64,000 nt of DNA from Curtobacterium citreum (GTDB taxonomy: Bacteria; Actinomycetota; Actinomycetes; Actinomycetales; Microbacteriaceae). A model generated the notes under the pieces. It ran no database searches. It was given only the letters and a program-made list of their open reading frames with translations, and had not been told where the DNA came from. A program made the translations under genes and the position numbers. Location of the stretch: NCBI RefSeq assembly GCF_006715175.1, contig NZ_VFMQ01000001.1, positions 2,170,001-2,234,000 of the forward strand, written 5' to 3'. The stretch's first letter is position 1. Each line of letters begins with the position of its first letter. This document shows positions 50,327 to 59,584 of this stretch, piece after piece.

Positions 50327-51681
50327 GCCGTCGCCTCCGCCCGCACGCTGCGCGCGTGCGCCGCGACGGTCTCGGCGTCGACGAGCCGGCCGTCGAGCAC
50401 CGTCGGGGCGCCGTGGTGGAAGGTCGCGACGACCCGTCCGGGCAGGCGCATCCCGAGGTACGGGGAGTTCTGCGACTGGCCGGCAAGATCCGCCACGGAG
50501 AACTCGCGGACGGCCGCCGGGTCGTAGAGGGCGAGCTCGGCTGGAGCGCCCTCGACGATGCGCTGTCCGTGGCCCTCGACCTGCCCGATGCGCGCCGGCG
50601 CCTCGGACAGGACGCGCGCGACGTCCGCCCAGTCGAGCTGTCCGGACTCGACCACGGCCGCGTGCACGACGCTGAGCGCCGACTCGAGTCCGACCATGCC
50701 GTTCGCGGCGGCCGGCCACTCGCAGCACTTCGCCTCGGCGGTGTGCGGCGCGTGGTCGGTGGCGACGATGTCGATGGTGCCGTCGGCGAGTGCGGCGCGG
50801 AGCGCGTCCACGTCCTCGCGCGAGCGGAGCGGCGGGTTCACCTTGTACTTGGCGTCGTACCCGGGCGCGCCGTCGACCCCGGCGATGAGTTCCTCGGTGA
50901 GCACGAGGTGGTGCGGCGTGACCTCGGCGGTGACGTCGATGCCGCGGGACTTGGCCCAGCGGATGACCTCGACGCTGCCCGCGGTCGAGACGTGGCACAC
51001 GTGCAGGCGCGCTCCGACGTGGTCGGCGAGCAGCACGTCGCGGGCGATGATCGCCTCCTCCGCCACCGCGGGCCAGCCGGCGAGCCCGAGCTCCGACGAC
51101 AGCCGGCCCTCGTTCATCTGCGCGCCGATGGTGAGCCGCGGTTCCTGCGCGTGCTGCGCGAGGACCCCGCCGAAGCCCTTGATGTACTCGAGCGCCCGGC
51201 GCATGAGCAGCGGGTCGGCGACGCAGGACCCGTCGTCCGAGAACACCCGGACCTTCGCCCTGCTCGTCGCCATGGCCCCGATCTCGGACAGGTGGGTTCC
51301 CTGCAGCCCCTGCGACACCGCACCGATCGGGCGGACCGTGACGTACCCGGCGTCGTCGCCGAGCGCCTGCACCTGCTCGACGACCCCCGCCGTGTCGGCG
51401 ACCGGCGACGAGTTCGCCATCGCGTTCACCGCGGTGAAGCCGCCGGCGGCCGCCGCTCGCGACCCGGTGAGCACCGTCTCGGACTCCTCGAAACCGGGCT
51501 CGCGGAGGTGCGTGTGGAGGTCCACGAGGCCGGGCAGCGCGATCAGCCCGTCAGCGTCGACGACCGTGGCCCCGGCCGCGTCGAGACCGGACCCGACCGC
51601 GGTGATGCGCCGCGCCTCCAGGCGGATGTCGGCACGCGTGCCGTCGACCAGCTGCGCGCCACGGATGAGGTGAGCGGTCAT
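50323..51681 (-). CDS. pyrC: Dihydroorotase
   Basis: 452 residues. Closes carbamoyl aspartate to dihydroorotate. Amidohydrolase of the class I type: [20 protein letters not shown] (metal ligands), [71 protein letters not shown] and [12 protein letters not shown]. The length agrees with the pyrC type common in Gram-positive bacteria. Overlaps both neighbours by 4 bases. Confidence 0.96.
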   Translation of the reverse strand: MTAHLIRGAQLVDGTRADIRLEARRITAVGSGLDAAGATVVDADGLIALPGLVDLHTHLREPGFEESETVLTGSRAAAAGGFTAVNAMANSSPVADTAGVVEQVQALGDDAGYVTVRPIGAVSQGLQGTHLSEIGAMATSRAKVRVFSDDGSCVADPLLMRRALEYIKGFGGVLAQHAQEPRLTIGAQMNEGRLSSELGLAGWPAVAEEAIIARDVLLADHVGARLHVCHVSTAGSVEVIRWAKSRGIDVTAEVTPHHLVLTEELIAGVDGAPGYDAKYKVNPPLRSREDVDALRAALADGTIDIVATDHAPHTAEAKCCEWPAAANGMVGLESALSVVHAAVVESGQLDWADVARVLSEAPARIGQVEGHGQRIVEGAPAELALYDPAAVREFSVADLAGQSQNSPYLGMRLPGRVVATFHHGAPTVLDGRLVDAETVAAHARSVRAEATA

Positions 51682-52640
51682 GCGACGGACTCCTTCGGTT
51701 CGTGCTCGCCCGTCAGGGCGAGGTAGAGGACGGCCATCCGGACCGACACGCCGTTCGCGACCTGCTCGACGACGGTCGAGCGGGGGTCGTCGGCGGCGAC
51801 GCCGGCGATCTCGAGTCCGCGGTTCATCGGCCCCGGGTGCATGATCAGCGTGCGCTCGGACAGGGCCGCCGCGCGGGCCGCCGTCAGGCCGAAGTGCCGC
51901 GTGTACTCGCGGGGGTTCGGGAAGAACGCGTCGTTCATGCGCTCCTGTTGGATGCGGAGGAGCATCACGACGTCCGGGTCCTCGGCGAGGGCCGCGTCGA
52001 GGTCGTGGTGCACTGCTCCGCCGAACGGGCGGTCGACCGCCGGCAGGAGCGTCGGCGGAGCGGCGAACGTGACCTGGGCGCCGAGCGTGCGGAGGAGCCA
52101 GGCGTTCGACCGGGCGACGCGGCTGTGCAGGACGTCGCCGACGATCGTCACGCGGACACCGTCCAGGGCCGCGCCCCGGCTGGCGTCGCCGTGCAGCCGA
52201 CGGCGCATCGTGAAGGCGTCGAGGAGCGCCTGGGTCGGGTGCTCGTGCGTCCCGTCGCCGGCGTTCACCACCGGGACGTCGATCCAGTCGGCCTCGGCGA
52301 GGACCCGCGGAGCGCCGGACGCGGGGTGCCGCATCACGATGCCGTCGATGCCCATCGCGCCGAGGGTCTGCACGGTGTCCTTGAGCGACTCGCCCTTCGA
52401 GACGCTCGAGCCCTTCGCAGCGAAGTTGATGACGTCGGCGGAGAGCCGCTTCGCCGCCGCCTCGAAGGAGATGCGGGTGCGGGTGGAGTCCTCGAAGAAC
52501 AGGTTGACCACGGTCTTGCCGCGGAGGGCCGGGAGCTTCCGGACCTCGCGCGTGTTGACCTCGGCCATCTCCTCGGCGACGTCGAGGATCCGGACGGCCT
52601 CGTCGCGCGACAGGTCGGCGGTGGAGAGCAGGTGGCGCAT
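51678..52640 (-). CDS. pyrB: Aspartate carbamoyltransferase catalytic subunit
   Basis: 320 residues from ATG at 52640. Joins aspartate with carbamoyl phosphate. Visible: [20 protein letters not shown] (carbamoyl phosphate loop), [52 protein letters not shown] and [16 protein letters not shown], then [11 protein letters not shown]. Longer in-frame starts would run into pyrR. It overlaps pyrR by one base. Confidence 0.97.
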   Translation of the reverse strand: MRHLLSTADLSRDEAVRILDVAEEMAEVNTREVRKLPALRGKTVVNLFFEDSTRTRISFEAAAKRLSADVINFAAKGSSVSKGESLKDTVQTLGAMGIDGIVMRHPASGAPRVLAEADWIDVPVVNAGDGTHEHPTQALLDAFTMRRRLHGDASRGAALDGVRVTIVGDVLHSRVARSNAWLLRTLGAQVTFAAPPTLLPAVDRPFGGAVHHDLDAALAEDPDVVMLLRIQQERMNDAFFPNPREYTRHFGLTAARAAALSERTLIMHPGPMNRGLEIAGVAADDPRSTVVEQVANGVSVRMAVLYLALTGEHEPKESVA

Positions 52641-53200
52641 CAGGCGTCGTCCCCCGGCTGCTCGATCACGACTTCGTCGGTGCCGTCGGTCTCGGTGAGG
52701 CGCAGCGTGACCCGTTCGTCGGACGCTGTCGGCAGGTTCTTGCCGACGTGGTCCGCCCGGATGGGGAGCTGCCGGTGCCCGCGGTCGACGAGCACGGCGA
52801 GCCGCACCGCACGGGGCCGCCCGATGCCCTGCAGGGCGTCGAGGGCGGCCCGCACGGTGCGGCCGGAGTACAGCACGTCGTCGACGAGCACGACGACCTT
52901 GCCGTCGATGCCGCTCGTCGGGATCGTGGTGCGGTGCGGTGTACGACCGATGCCGTGCCCCAGGTCGTCCCGGTGCATCGTCACGTCGAGCGTGCCGAGG
53001 CGCTGGTCGCGCTCGGCGGCCCACTCGGGCTCGATGTCCGCGAGCAGCGACGCGAGCCGCTCGGCCAGGACGGCACCCCGCGTCGGGATACCCAGGAGCA
53101 CGAGGTCCGAGGCACCGTGGTTGGCCTCGAGGATCTCGTGCGCGATGCGTGTCAGGGCACGCGTGATGTCGGGCTGTTGCAGGACCGTTCTGGTGCCCAC
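52640..53200 (-). CDS. pyrR: Bifunctional pyr operon regulator/uracil phosphoribosyltransferase
   Basis: 186 residues from GTG at 53200 with a strong AAGGAGG. PyrR senses UMP and binds pyr mRNA, and can salvage uracil with PRPP. Visible: [37 protein letters not shown] and PRPP loop [20 protein letters not shown]. First gene of the pyr operon; its own leader holds a candidate PyrR-binding loop at 53206-53230 that overlaps the ribosome-binding site, so PyrR could repress translation of its own operon. Confidence 0.95.
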   Translation of the reverse strand: MGTRTVLQQPDITRALTRIAHEILEANHGASDLVLLGIPTRGAVLAERLASLLADIEPEWAAERDQRLGTLDVTMHRDDLGHGIGRTPHRTTIPTSGIDGKVVVLVDDVLYSGRTVRAALDALQGIGRPRAVRLAVLVDRGHRQLPIRADHVGKNLPTASDERVTLRLTETDGTDEVVIEQPGDDA

Positions 53201-53205
53201 GCCGA

Positions 53206-53230
53206 CCTCCTTCCCCGCCTCACCGGACGG
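53206..53230 (-). promoter_or_regulatory. Candidate PyrR-binding loop over the pyrR ribosome-binding site
   Basis: On the minus strand the leader reads CCGTCCGGTGAGGCGG followed by GGAAGGAGG. This fits the PyrR-binding loop pattern (a GUCC, then G, then GAGG, with AAGG after it) known from Gram-positive pyr leaders. In mycobacteria PyrR is thought to repress translation by hiding the ribosome-binding site, and the geometry is the same here. The match is from memory of the consensus. Confidence 0.55.
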
Positions 53231-53257
53231 ACTTAAAGGACGCTGACGTGGTCAACC

Positions 53258-53767
53258 CTACCGGGACTCCTGGTCCCCTGCGACCGTCCGGCCGGACGGT
53301 GCGGCGTCGTCGTCGGCAGCGCCGGCGGAGGGAGCGGTGGCCGCCTTCGCCGACGGTGCACGGCCGCCCGCCACGGCGCCGAGCACGCCGTTCACGAAGC
53401 TCGCCGAGTCGTCGGTCGACAGCGACTGCGCGAGCTCGACCGCCTCGGCGATCGCCACCGCGTCCGGGACCTCCGGGTTGTACCGGAGCTCCCAGACGCC
53501 CATCCGCAGGATGCAGCGGTCGAGCACGGGCATGCGGGCGATGGACCAGCCCTGCGCGTGCTCCACGATCACCTTGTCGATGGCCGACCGGTCGTCGTCG
53601 ACGCCCGTGACGATCTGCCGTGCGTAGTCCCAGCTCGAGGCGCGCTCGGGCTGGTCGAGGTGCCGGACGGTCTCGGTCGCCAGGACGTCGGCGATCGGGA
53701 GCTCACGCACCTCGGCCACGTACAGCATGTCGAGGGCGCGCTTGCGGGCCTTCGAACGAGCACTCAT
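53258..53767 (-). CDS. nusB: Transcription antitermination factor NusB
   Basis: 169 residues starting MSARSKARKRALDMLYVAEV, the NusB beginning. All-helical RNA-binding protein that binds boxA with NusE during rRNA transcription. Core helices are clear (ERASSWDYARQIVTGVDDDR, LDRCILRMGVWELRYNPEVP, AVELAQSLSTDDSASFVNGV, LGAV), and there is a ~30-residue charged Ala-rich tail. It follows efp by 11 bases and precedes the pyr operon. Confidence 0.94.
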   Translation of the reverse strand: MSARSKARKRALDMLYVAEVRELPIADVLATETVRHLDQPERASSWDYARQIVTGVDDDRSAIDKVIVEHAQGWSIARMPVLDRCILRMGVWELRYNPEVPDAVAIAEAVELAQSLSTDDSASFVNGVLGAVAGGRAPSAKAATAPSAGAADDDAAPSGRTVAGDQESR

Positions 53768-53778
53768 CGGGCGGACGC

Positions 53779-54342
53779 CTAGGAGTTGACGCGGCCGAGG
53801 AAGCTGCCGTCGCGCGTGTCGATCTTCACGGTGGTGCCGTTCTCCAGGTACAGCGGCACCTGGATGCGGTGGCCGGTCGCGATGATCGTCGCGTCCTTCG
53901 TGCCGCCGGAGGAACGGTCGCCCTGCAGGCCAGGCTCGGTCTCCACCTCGGTGACGATCGACGTCGGGAGCTCGATGTAGAGCGGGTTGCCCTCGTTCAT
54001 CGCGATGGTGACCATCGCGGACTCGAGCAGGAAGTTCTTCGCGTCGCCGACCACGGCCTCGGAGACCGGGATCTGGTCGTAGGTGTCGGTGTCCATGAAC
54101 ACGTAGGACTCGCCGTCCTGGTACAGGTACTGGTAGTCACGGCGGTCGACGGTCGCGGTGTCGATCTTCGCGCCGGCGTTGAACGTGCGGTCGACGACCT
54201 TGCCCGAGACGACGTTCTTCAGCTTGGTGCGGACGAACGCGCCGCCCTTGCCCGGCTTGACGTGCTGGAACTCGACGACCGACCAGAGCTGCCCGTCGAT
54301 GATGAGAACGGCGCCGTTCTTGATGTCAGTGGTACTCGCCAT
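53779..54342 (-). CDS. efp: Elongation factor P
   Basis: 187 residues. EF-P rescues ribosomes paused at polyproline. Visible: [20 protein letters not shown], then [20 protein letters not shown] with the tip lysine in KPGKGG that is modified in some bacteria, [20 protein letters not shown], and the C-terminal OB fold ending [15 protein letters not shown]. Normal length. A -10 (TACACT) lies about 90 bases upstream; efp and nusB likely share one transcript. Confidence 0.96.
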   Translation of the reverse strand: MASTTDIKNGAVLIIDGQLWSVVEFQHVKPGKGGAFVRTKLKNVVSGKVVDRTFNAGAKIDTATVDRRDYQYLYQDGESYVFMDTDTYDQIPVSEAVVGDAKNFLLESAMVTIAMNEGNPLYIELPTSIVTEVETEPGLQGDRSSGGTKDATIIATGHRIQVPLYLENGTTVKIDTRDGSFLGRVNS

Positions 54343-54431
54343 GGGTCTTCCGTTCGATGGTGTTGTGAAGGTCTCCCGGACGTGCGTCCGGTCCCGACGG
54401 CGGCCGGGAGGCCCGTGCCGACGCCCCGACG

Positions 54432-54437
54432 AGTGTA
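54432..54437 (-). promoter_or_regulatory. Candidate -10 box of efp-nusB
   Basis: TACACT on the minus strand, about 90 bases before the efp ATG. It lies just outside the GC-rich repeat stretch and is the only AT-containing hexamer of this type in the gap. Confidence 0.4.
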
Positions 54438-54468
54438 GCGGACGGACGCGGGACGGCCAGGCGCGACG

Positions 54469-54520
54469 GCGGGCGCGGGGCGGCGGGCGCGAGCCGGCGG
54501 GCGCGAGCCGGCGCGCGCGG
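54469..54520. repeat. GC-rich short repeats upstream of efp
   Basis: The unit GGCGGGCGCG / GCCGGCGGGCGCGA is repeated about four times. It lies between the UbiB-family gene and the efp promoter. It may act as a spacer or weak terminator for the UbiB gene; nothing else is seen. Confidence 0.5.
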
Positions 54521-54540
54521 GTCAGCGCCGACCGCGCGGG

Positions 54541-56229
54541 TCAGCGTCGTCGGCGTGCCCGCCACGCGTCGACCGCGGCCCACACGAGGAGCACGACGGC
54601 CGCGCCGCCCAGCAGCCCGCCGGCGGCGCCGGTGGACAGGACCGCCGTCGGCCGGGCCGGCATCGCCAGGTACACGATCGACAGCACCCCCGCACCCGCG
54701 CCGAGCAACACCAGGAGCACCCGGCGGAGCAGTCCCGACACGACCTCGCGGTCCCGCCGGTCCGAGAACAACCGGATGTTCACGGCGAGCTTGCCGTTCT
54801 CGAGCGCCTCGCCGATGCGGTCCACACGCCGCGGCAGCCGACGGACCGTGGACACGACGCCGAAGAGCTCACGGATCGCCAGGTCCCGCACCGCACGGGG
54901 GCGCAGCTGGTCCCGGATCTGCCCCCTGGCCAGGTCCCGTGACTCCTCGAGCAGGTCGAACGACGGCGCGAGCGTCCGGAGCGTGCCCTCGAAGATCGCC
55001 AGCGCACGTGCTGCCGCGACGAAGTCCGGCGGCGGCTTGAGCCGGTAGCGACCGAACACGGCGACGGCGTCGTCCACCGTCTCGACGCCGATCCGCGCAC
55101 CGGGCCCGAGCTCGTCCGCGACGAACGCGGCGATGTCCCGGCGGAAGTCGGCTTCGTCCTCGGGGTTCCGGACCGGCGCCATCCGCAGCACACCGTCGGC
55201 GATGCGCGCGGTGTCGTCCTGGATGTACCCGGCGAGCAGGTCCTGCACGGTCTCGCGGAGCCCGGGGTCGAGCCGCCCGACGGACCCGAAGTCGATGAGC
55301 GCCGGGCGGCCGTCCGGCAGCAGCACGACGTTCCCCGGGTGCAGGTCGGCGTGGTAGATCCCGTCGAACACCACCTGCCGCAGGAACGCGTCGAGGACGG
55401 CCCGCATCGGCTCGTCGAGGTCCCGCGTCGACCGGGCTGCGCGCAGCGCGCTGAGGGTCTCGCCCTCGAGGAACTCCATGACCATGACGCGACGGCTCGA
55501 CAGGTCCCGGTAGGGCTCCGGGAACGCCACGGCGTCCGGTCGAGCACTCCGTGCCTGCGCGGCCCGGAGCGCCGCGAGGTTCCGCATCTCCGACGAGAAG
55601 TCCACCTGGCGGACCAGGTCGTCGGCGTACTGCTGCGCGACGTCGGCGACCCCGACCTGCCGCGCCTCGGTGCTCGTCCGGGCCAGGAACCGCACCACGC
55701 GGAGCGCGATGTCGACGTCGCGACGCACCGCCGCGTCGATGCCGGGGCGCTGGACCTTCACCGCCACGACCGTGCCGTCCTGCAGCGTCGCACGGTGCAC
55801 CTGCGCGATCGAGGCGGCGGCGACCGGCTCCGGGTCGAAGCTCGCGAACACCTGGTCGACCGGGGCACCGAGCTCCTCCTCGAGCAGGGCGGCGACCGCG
55901 CCGGCGTCCGCCGGGGTCACGCTCCGTTGCAGGTGCGCGAGCCCCTCGGTCCACTCCTCCGGCAGCAGGTCGTCCCGCGTCGAGAGCAGCTGGCCCATCT
56001 TCACGAAGCCGCCGCCGGCCTCCTCGAGGGCCCGCCGCAGGTGTTCCGCCTGGTCACGGCGCAGGTCGGCGGTCTCGGGGGCGTGCGAGAAGTCGAGCCG
56101 GCGGAAGGGCAGCAGACGGTGACGACGGGCGATCGCGAGCAGCTCGGCGAAGCGGCGGCCACGGGACCGCAGGCTGCCGGCGTCGGCCTCCTGCTGACCG
56201 AGCTCGCTCAGACGGGGCGGGGTGGGCAC
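54541..56229 (-). CDS. ABC1/UbiB-family atypical kinase
   Basis: 562 residues from GTG at 56229. UbiB-like protein kinases support quinone or lipid metabolism; the actinobacterial ones are poorly known. Visible: KxGQ motif in GGGFVKMGQLLSTRDDLLP, the Ala-rich loop AAASIAQVHRATL, VAVKVQRPGID, and catalytic YHADLHPGNVVLLPDGR with LIDFGSVGRLDPG. The C-terminus has two membrane helices (LLRRVLLVLLGAGAGVLSIV, AAGGLLGGAAVVLLVWAAV), so it is membrane-anchored. Longer open frame upstream is not conserved-looking. Confidence 0.88.
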   Translation of the reverse strand: MPTPPRLSELGQQEADAGSLRSRGRRFAELLAIARRHRLLPFRRLDFSHAPETADLRRDQAEHLRRALEEAGGGFVKMGQLLSTRDDLLPEEWTEGLAHLQRSVTPADAGAVAALLEEELGAPVDQVFASFDPEPVAAASIAQVHRATLQDGTVVAVKVQRPGIDAAVRRDVDIALRVVRFLARTSTEARQVGVADVAQQYADDLVRQVDFSSEMRNLAALRAAQARSARPDAVAFPEPYRDLSSRRVMVMEFLEGETLSALRAARSTRDLDEPMRAVLDAFLRQVVFDGIYHADLHPGNVVLLPDGRPALIDFGSVGRLDPGLRETVQDLLAGYIQDDTARIADGVLRMAPVRNPEDEADFRRDIAAFVADELGPGARIGVETVDDAVAVFGRYRLKPPPDFVAAARALAIFEGTLRTLAPSFDLLEESRDLARGQIRDQLRPRAVRDLAIRELFGVVSTVRRLPRRVDRIGEALENGKLAVNIRLFSDRRDREVVSGLLRRVLLVLLGAGAGVLSIVYLAMPARPTAVLSTGAAGGLLGGAAVVLLVWAAVDAWRARRRR

Positions 56230-56347
56230 TGGACCAGTCTGCTCCCCCGCCCTGCGCACCTGCCGCGCTCCTCCACGGCCTGGAGGCACGGCGCGCTTTC
56301 CACAGGTCGGCTCGCCTCCGACGTCGGCGTGCGCCCGGCGCGCGACG

Positions 56348-56680
56348 TTGGGTGGCACGGAGACCGCACTCGTCGCGGCGAACATCGCCGCCCTGGCGTC
56401 CTCTGTCGGCGCCGTCGTCAGCTGGTTCGGCGCGTTCCAGGCGCGACGGACCGTGATCCGCCACCACGCCTGGGAACGCTTCACCTGTGCGCTCCGTCAG
56501 CAGCCGCACGACCGTGCGTACGACATCTCGATCGCTGTGCTCCGGAACCTCGCGACCGTATCGTGGTGGCCGAAACCGGATCGCCGACTGGCGTACCGCG
56601 CGCTCCGTCGTCGGGAACGGGCCGCAGCCGACGCCGAACGACGGCAAGGACCGACCGCTGGACAGGAGGCCGACTCATGA
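56348..56680 (+). CDS. Small unknown protein with one membrane segment
   Basis: 110 residues from a TTG at 56348; the start is uncertain because no good ribosome-binding site is seen. The N-terminus is hydrophobic (TALVAANIAALASSVGAVVS), then a basic region (ARRTVIRHHAWERF, YDISIAVLRNLATVSW). It overlaps the next small gene (ATGA), forming a two-gene unit that ends just before the IS element. No family recognised. Confidence 0.5.
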   Translation: MGGTETALVAANIAALASSVGAVVSWFGAFQARRTVIRHHAWERFTCALRQQPHDRAYDISIAVLRNLATVSWWPKPDRRLAYRALRRRERAAADAERRQGPTAGQEADS

Positions 56681-56856
56681 GGATCTTCCGACCACTGCCG
56701 GACGCACTCGACCCAGACCGTGACGACGACGAGTACTGGGCGTGGGAGAACGGGGCCACGCTCGACGAGTTCCGCGAGTGGGAACGCACCGGTGTGCTGA
56801 CCGTCTCGATGCGCGTGCGGTGGTGGTGGCGTCGGACACGACCCACGCTGCGGTGA
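56677..56856 (+). CDS. Small acidic/basic unknown protein
   Basis: 59 residues from ATG at 56677 with a clear AGGAGG upstream. The first part is acidic (MRIFRPLPDALDPDRDDDEY, WAWENGATLDEFREWERTGV) and the end is very basic and tryptophan-rich (RVRWWWRRTRPTLR). Coupled to the preceding gene. Its stop lies 11 bases before the target duplication of the IS481 element. Function unknown. Confidence 0.55.
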   Translation: MRIFRPLPDALDPDRDDDEYWAWENGATLDEFREWERTGVLTVSMRVRWWWRRTRPTLR

Positions 56857-56867
56857 TCCCGCGCGGA

Positions 56868-56873
56868 GCTAGA
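56868..56873. repeat. Left target-site duplication of IS481 element
   Basis: GCTAGA, identical to 57947-57952 on the other side of the element. Confidence 0.85.
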
Positions 56874-57946
56874 TGTACTCGGCCGTGACGTTGGTGACCC
56901 TTCGGGGGTTGTGACGCGACGAGGCCTCCTGGCTTGATGGAGCTGTCTAGTTCTGCCACTGCCAGGAGGCCTCTGTGTCCCACGCTAACGCCCGATTGAC
57001 CCTGCACGGACGTCGATTGCTTGTCGCCCGCGTCGTCGATGATCGCCGTCCCGTTGCGCACGTCGCGAAAGAGCTCGGCGTCTCTCGTCAGTGCGCGCAT
57101 CGGTGGGTGCGCCGGTTCCGCGCTGAGGGCGCCGCCGGCTTGTCGGATCGGTCGAGTCGTCCTCGCAGGATGCCGACGAAGACGAGCCCGGAACGCGAAG
57201 CGGTGGTCCTCGCTGCCAGGACCCGGCTCCGGTTCGGTCCCGTCAGGCTCTCCGCGGAGACCGGTGTCCCGGCTCGGACGATCTCCCGCATCCTCGCCCG
57301 ACATCAGGTCCCGCCGTTGGCGTGGCTGGACCCGGTCACGGGAGCGCTGATCCGAGCGACCAGAGCAACGACGAACCGCTACGAGCACGAGCATCCCGGC
57401 GACATGGTCCACGTCGACGTGAAGAAGCTCGGCCGCATCCCGGACGGCGGCGGCTGGCGCGTCCATGGCCGCAAGGAGGAGTTCAGGGGACGCGGGATCG
57501 GCTTCGACTACGTCCACGCGGCCGTCGATGATCGCACTCGGCTCGCCTACGCGGAGATCCACCCCGACGAGAAAGGCGTGACAGCAGCCGGGTTCCTCAC
57601 GCGCGCCGCTGCCCACTTCGCCCGCCATGGCATCCCCAGGATCGAGCGGGTGATCTCGGACAACGCGTTCGCCTACCGGCACTCGGCCGCGTTCAAGGAC
57701 GCAGTCGCGGCGCTGGGCGCGCGGCAGAAGTTCATCAAGCCCCACTGCCCGTGGCAGAACGGCAAGGTCGAGCGGTTCAACCGGACCCTCGCGACCGAGT
57801 GGGCGTACCGGCAGCCTTTCACCAGCAACCAGGCCCGAACTGACGCGCTTGCACCCTGGATCGAGCACTACAACACTGAACGGATCCACTCGAGCCACGG
57901 ACTCACGCCCGCAGCCCGAGTGTCAACAACCTGACGGCTCAGTACA
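56874..57946 (+). mobile_element. IS481-family insertion sequence, complete
   Basis: 1073 bp. Inverted ends: left TGTACTCGGCCGTGACGTTG and right, read inward, TGTACTGAGCCGTCAGGTTG, matching at about three quarters of positions. It is flanked by a 6-bp direct repeat GCTAGA (56868-56873 and 57947-57952). It holds one intact transposase gene. The clean target duplication indicates a fairly recent insertion. It sits between the small-gene pair and aroB. Confidence 0.9.
56975..57934 (+). CDS. IS481-family transposase
   Basis: 319 residues from GTG at 56975, preceded by CAGGAGG. N-terminal HTH (VARVVDDRRPVAHVAKELGV, SRQCAHRWVRRF) and an rve-type DDE integrase core: D148 (MVHVDVKKLG), D229 (ERVISDNAFAY) and E266 (WQNGKVERFNRTLATEW), followed by LTPAARV at the C-terminus. 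All catalytic acids are present and the frame is intact, so it should be active. Confidence 0.95.
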   Translation: MSHANARLTLHGRRLLVARVVDDRRPVAHVAKELGVSRQCAHRWVRRFRAEGAAGLSDRSSRPRRMPTKTSPEREAVVLAARTRLRFGPVRLSAETGVPARTISRILARHQVPPLAWLDPVTGALIRATRATTNRYEHEHPGDMVHVDVKKLGRIPDGGGWRVHGRKEEFRGRGIGFDYVHAAVDDRTRLAYAEIHPDEKGVTAAGFLTRAAAHFARHGIPRIERVISDNAFAYRHSAAFKDAVAALGARQKFIKPHCPWQNGKVERFNRTLATEWAYRQPFTSNQARTDALAPWIEHYNTERIHSSHGLTPAARVSTT

Positions 57947-57952
57947 GCTAGA
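57947..57952. repeat. Right target-site duplication of IS481 element
   Basis: GCTAGA, the same as 56868-56873. On the minus strand it reads TCTAGC and includes the TAG stop of aroB. Confidence 0.85.
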
Positions 57953-59045
57953 CCCCGACCTCCTGGTACGCGGTGAAGAGCAGGTGGTCCTCGGGCCCCT
58001 CGAGCGTGACCGGCTTGCCGACCCCGTCCAGGATGATGAACCGCAGCATGCCGGCCCGGGCCTTCTTGTCCCGACGCATCGTCGCGAGCAGCCCCTCCCA
58101 CCGGCCGAGCCCGTAGGAGGTCGGGAGCTCGAGCGACTCCAGGATCGAGCGGTGCCGGTCCACGGTGGCGTCGTCGAGGTGCCCGGTCAGGCGCGCGAGC
58201 TCGGCTGCGAACACCATCCCGACCGAGACCGCCGCGCCGTGTCGCCACTGGTAGCGCTCGGCGTGCTCGATGGCGTGGCCGAGCGTGTGCCCGTAGTTGA
58301 GGACCTCGCGACGGCCCTGCTCGGTGAAGTCGTCCGACACGACCTCGGCCTTGAGCGCGATCGCGAGCTCGACGACGCGGCGGAACTCCGGCGTCGTCGG
58401 GTCCGTGACGCGTGCGACGTCGGCCTCGATGACGTCGAGGATCTCCGGCACGGCGATGAAGCCCGCCTTCACGATCTCGGCGAACCCGGTCAGGATCTCG
58501 TTCCGGGGCAGCGTCCGTGCCAGGTCGAGGTCAACGACCACGGCGCGCGGCGCGGAGAACACCCCGACCAGGTTCTTGCCCTCGTTCGTGTTGATGCCGG
58601 TCTTGCCCCCGACGCTCGCGTCGACCATGCCGAGCACGCTCGTCGGGATCGCCAGGAAGGGGACGCCGCGGAGCCACGTCGCCGCGACGAAGCCGGCGAG
58701 GTCCGTGACCGCACCGCCGCCGAGCCCGATCACGGCGTCCGTGCGGGTGAAGTCCGCCTGGCCCATGACCTGCCAGCAGAACGCCGCCACCTCGACGCGC
58801 TTGGCCCCTTCGGCGTCCGGCACCTCGGCGATCAGCGCTTCGAATCCAGCGTCGGCGAGTGTCGCGCGGAGCTCGTTCGCCCGGGCGCCGAGCGTCGGGG
58901 CGTGCACGATCAGGACCTTGGCGACGCGCGGACCGAGCAGCGCCGGGACGGACCCGAGCAGGCCGTTCCCGACCGCGACGACGTACCCGCCGTCACCGCC
59001 GACCCGGATCTCGGTGGTGCCCTCGGGCAGGTTCGACTCGGTCAC
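57948..59045 (-). CDS. aroB: 3-dehydroquinate synthase
   Basis: 365 residues from GTG at 59045, overlapping the aroK stop (GTGA). Second step of the shikimate pathway: DAHP to 3-dehydroquinate with NAD and a metal ion. Visible: VIGLGGGAVTDLAGFVAATW, PTSVLGMVDASVGGKTGINT, NLVGVFSAPRAVVVDLDLA, EIVKAGFIAV and NYGHTLGHAIEHAERYQWRH with metal ligand histidines. The IS481 target duplication contains the stop codon, so the protein end is unchanged. Confidence 0.96.
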   Translation of the reverse strand: MTESNLPEGTTEIRVGGDGGYVVAVGNGLLGSVPALLGPRVAKVLIVHAPTLGARANELRATLADAGFEALIAEVPDAEGAKRVEVAAFCWQVMGQADFTRTDAVIGLGGGAVTDLAGFVAATWLRGVPFLAIPTSVLGMVDASVGGKTGINTNEGKNLVGVFSAPRAVVVDLDLARTLPRNEILTGFAEIVKAGFIAVPEILDVIEADVARVTDPTTPEFRRVVELAIALKAEVVSDDFTEQGRREVLNYGHTLGHAIEHAERYQWRHGAAVSVGMVFAAELARLTGHLDDATVDRHRSILESLELPTSYGLGRWEGLLATMRRDKKARAGMLRFIILDGVGKPVTLEGPEDHLLFTAYQEVGV

Positions 59046-59584
59046 GGTGTCCCTCCGGTGGTGGTGTCCTGCGCGGTCACCCACGCGACGACGTCCTGCA
59101 CGACGTGCGACATCGGCCGCCGCGAGGTGTCGAAGGTGGCGTGCGCCAGTTCGGCGTAGGTGGCGGCCCGGGCGTCCAGGATCGTCTGCCAGGCGTCGAT
59201 GCCGCCCTGGGCGAGCAGCGGGCGGTCGCTGCCGGCGATGCGTTCAGCCACGGCCTCGGGTGAGACGGTCAGGAGCACGACCCGCGCCCCGGCCATGGCG
59301 TCCCGGGTGTCCGCGTGGGTGACGGCTCCCCCGCCGACCGAGACGACCCCGCCGGTGGCGATCGCGTCCCGGACCGCCCGGGCCTCGAGCTCCCGGAACG
59401 CCGGCTCCCCGCGCTCCGCGAAGATGCCCGGGATCGGGCCGTGCTCGCGCGCGATGACCCGGTCGGTGTCGGTGAACGGCACGCCGAGCGCCTTCGCGAC
59501 GCGCTTGCCGACGCTCGACTTGCCGGCGCCCATCGGGCCGATCACGACGACCGGCCCGTGCGGCGCCGGGTCGGGCGTGCTCAC
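59042..59584 (-). CDS. aroK: Shikimate kinase
   Basis: 180 residues from GTG at 59584. Phosphorylates shikimate at O3. P-loop [20 protein letters not shown], shikimate-binding [11 protein letters not shown] region, [21 protein letters not shown] and lid Arg region SDRPLL. Normal length; overlaps aroB and aroC by 4 bases each. Confidence 0.95.
   Translation of the reverse strand: MSTPDPAPHGPVVVIGPMGAGKSSVGKRVAKALGVPFTDTDRVIAREHGPIPGIFAERGEPAFRELEARAVRDAIATGGVVSVGGGAVTHADTRDAMAGARVVLLTVSPEAVAERIAGSDRPLLAQGGIDAWQTILDARAATYAELAHATFDTSRRPMSHVVQDVVAWVTAQDTTTGGTP

Noticed and set aside
53250..53255. TTGACC as the -35 box of a pyrR promoter
   Set aside because: No matching -10 at 16-18 bases is present; the pyr operon may be read through from efp-nusB, so the promoter remains unassigned.
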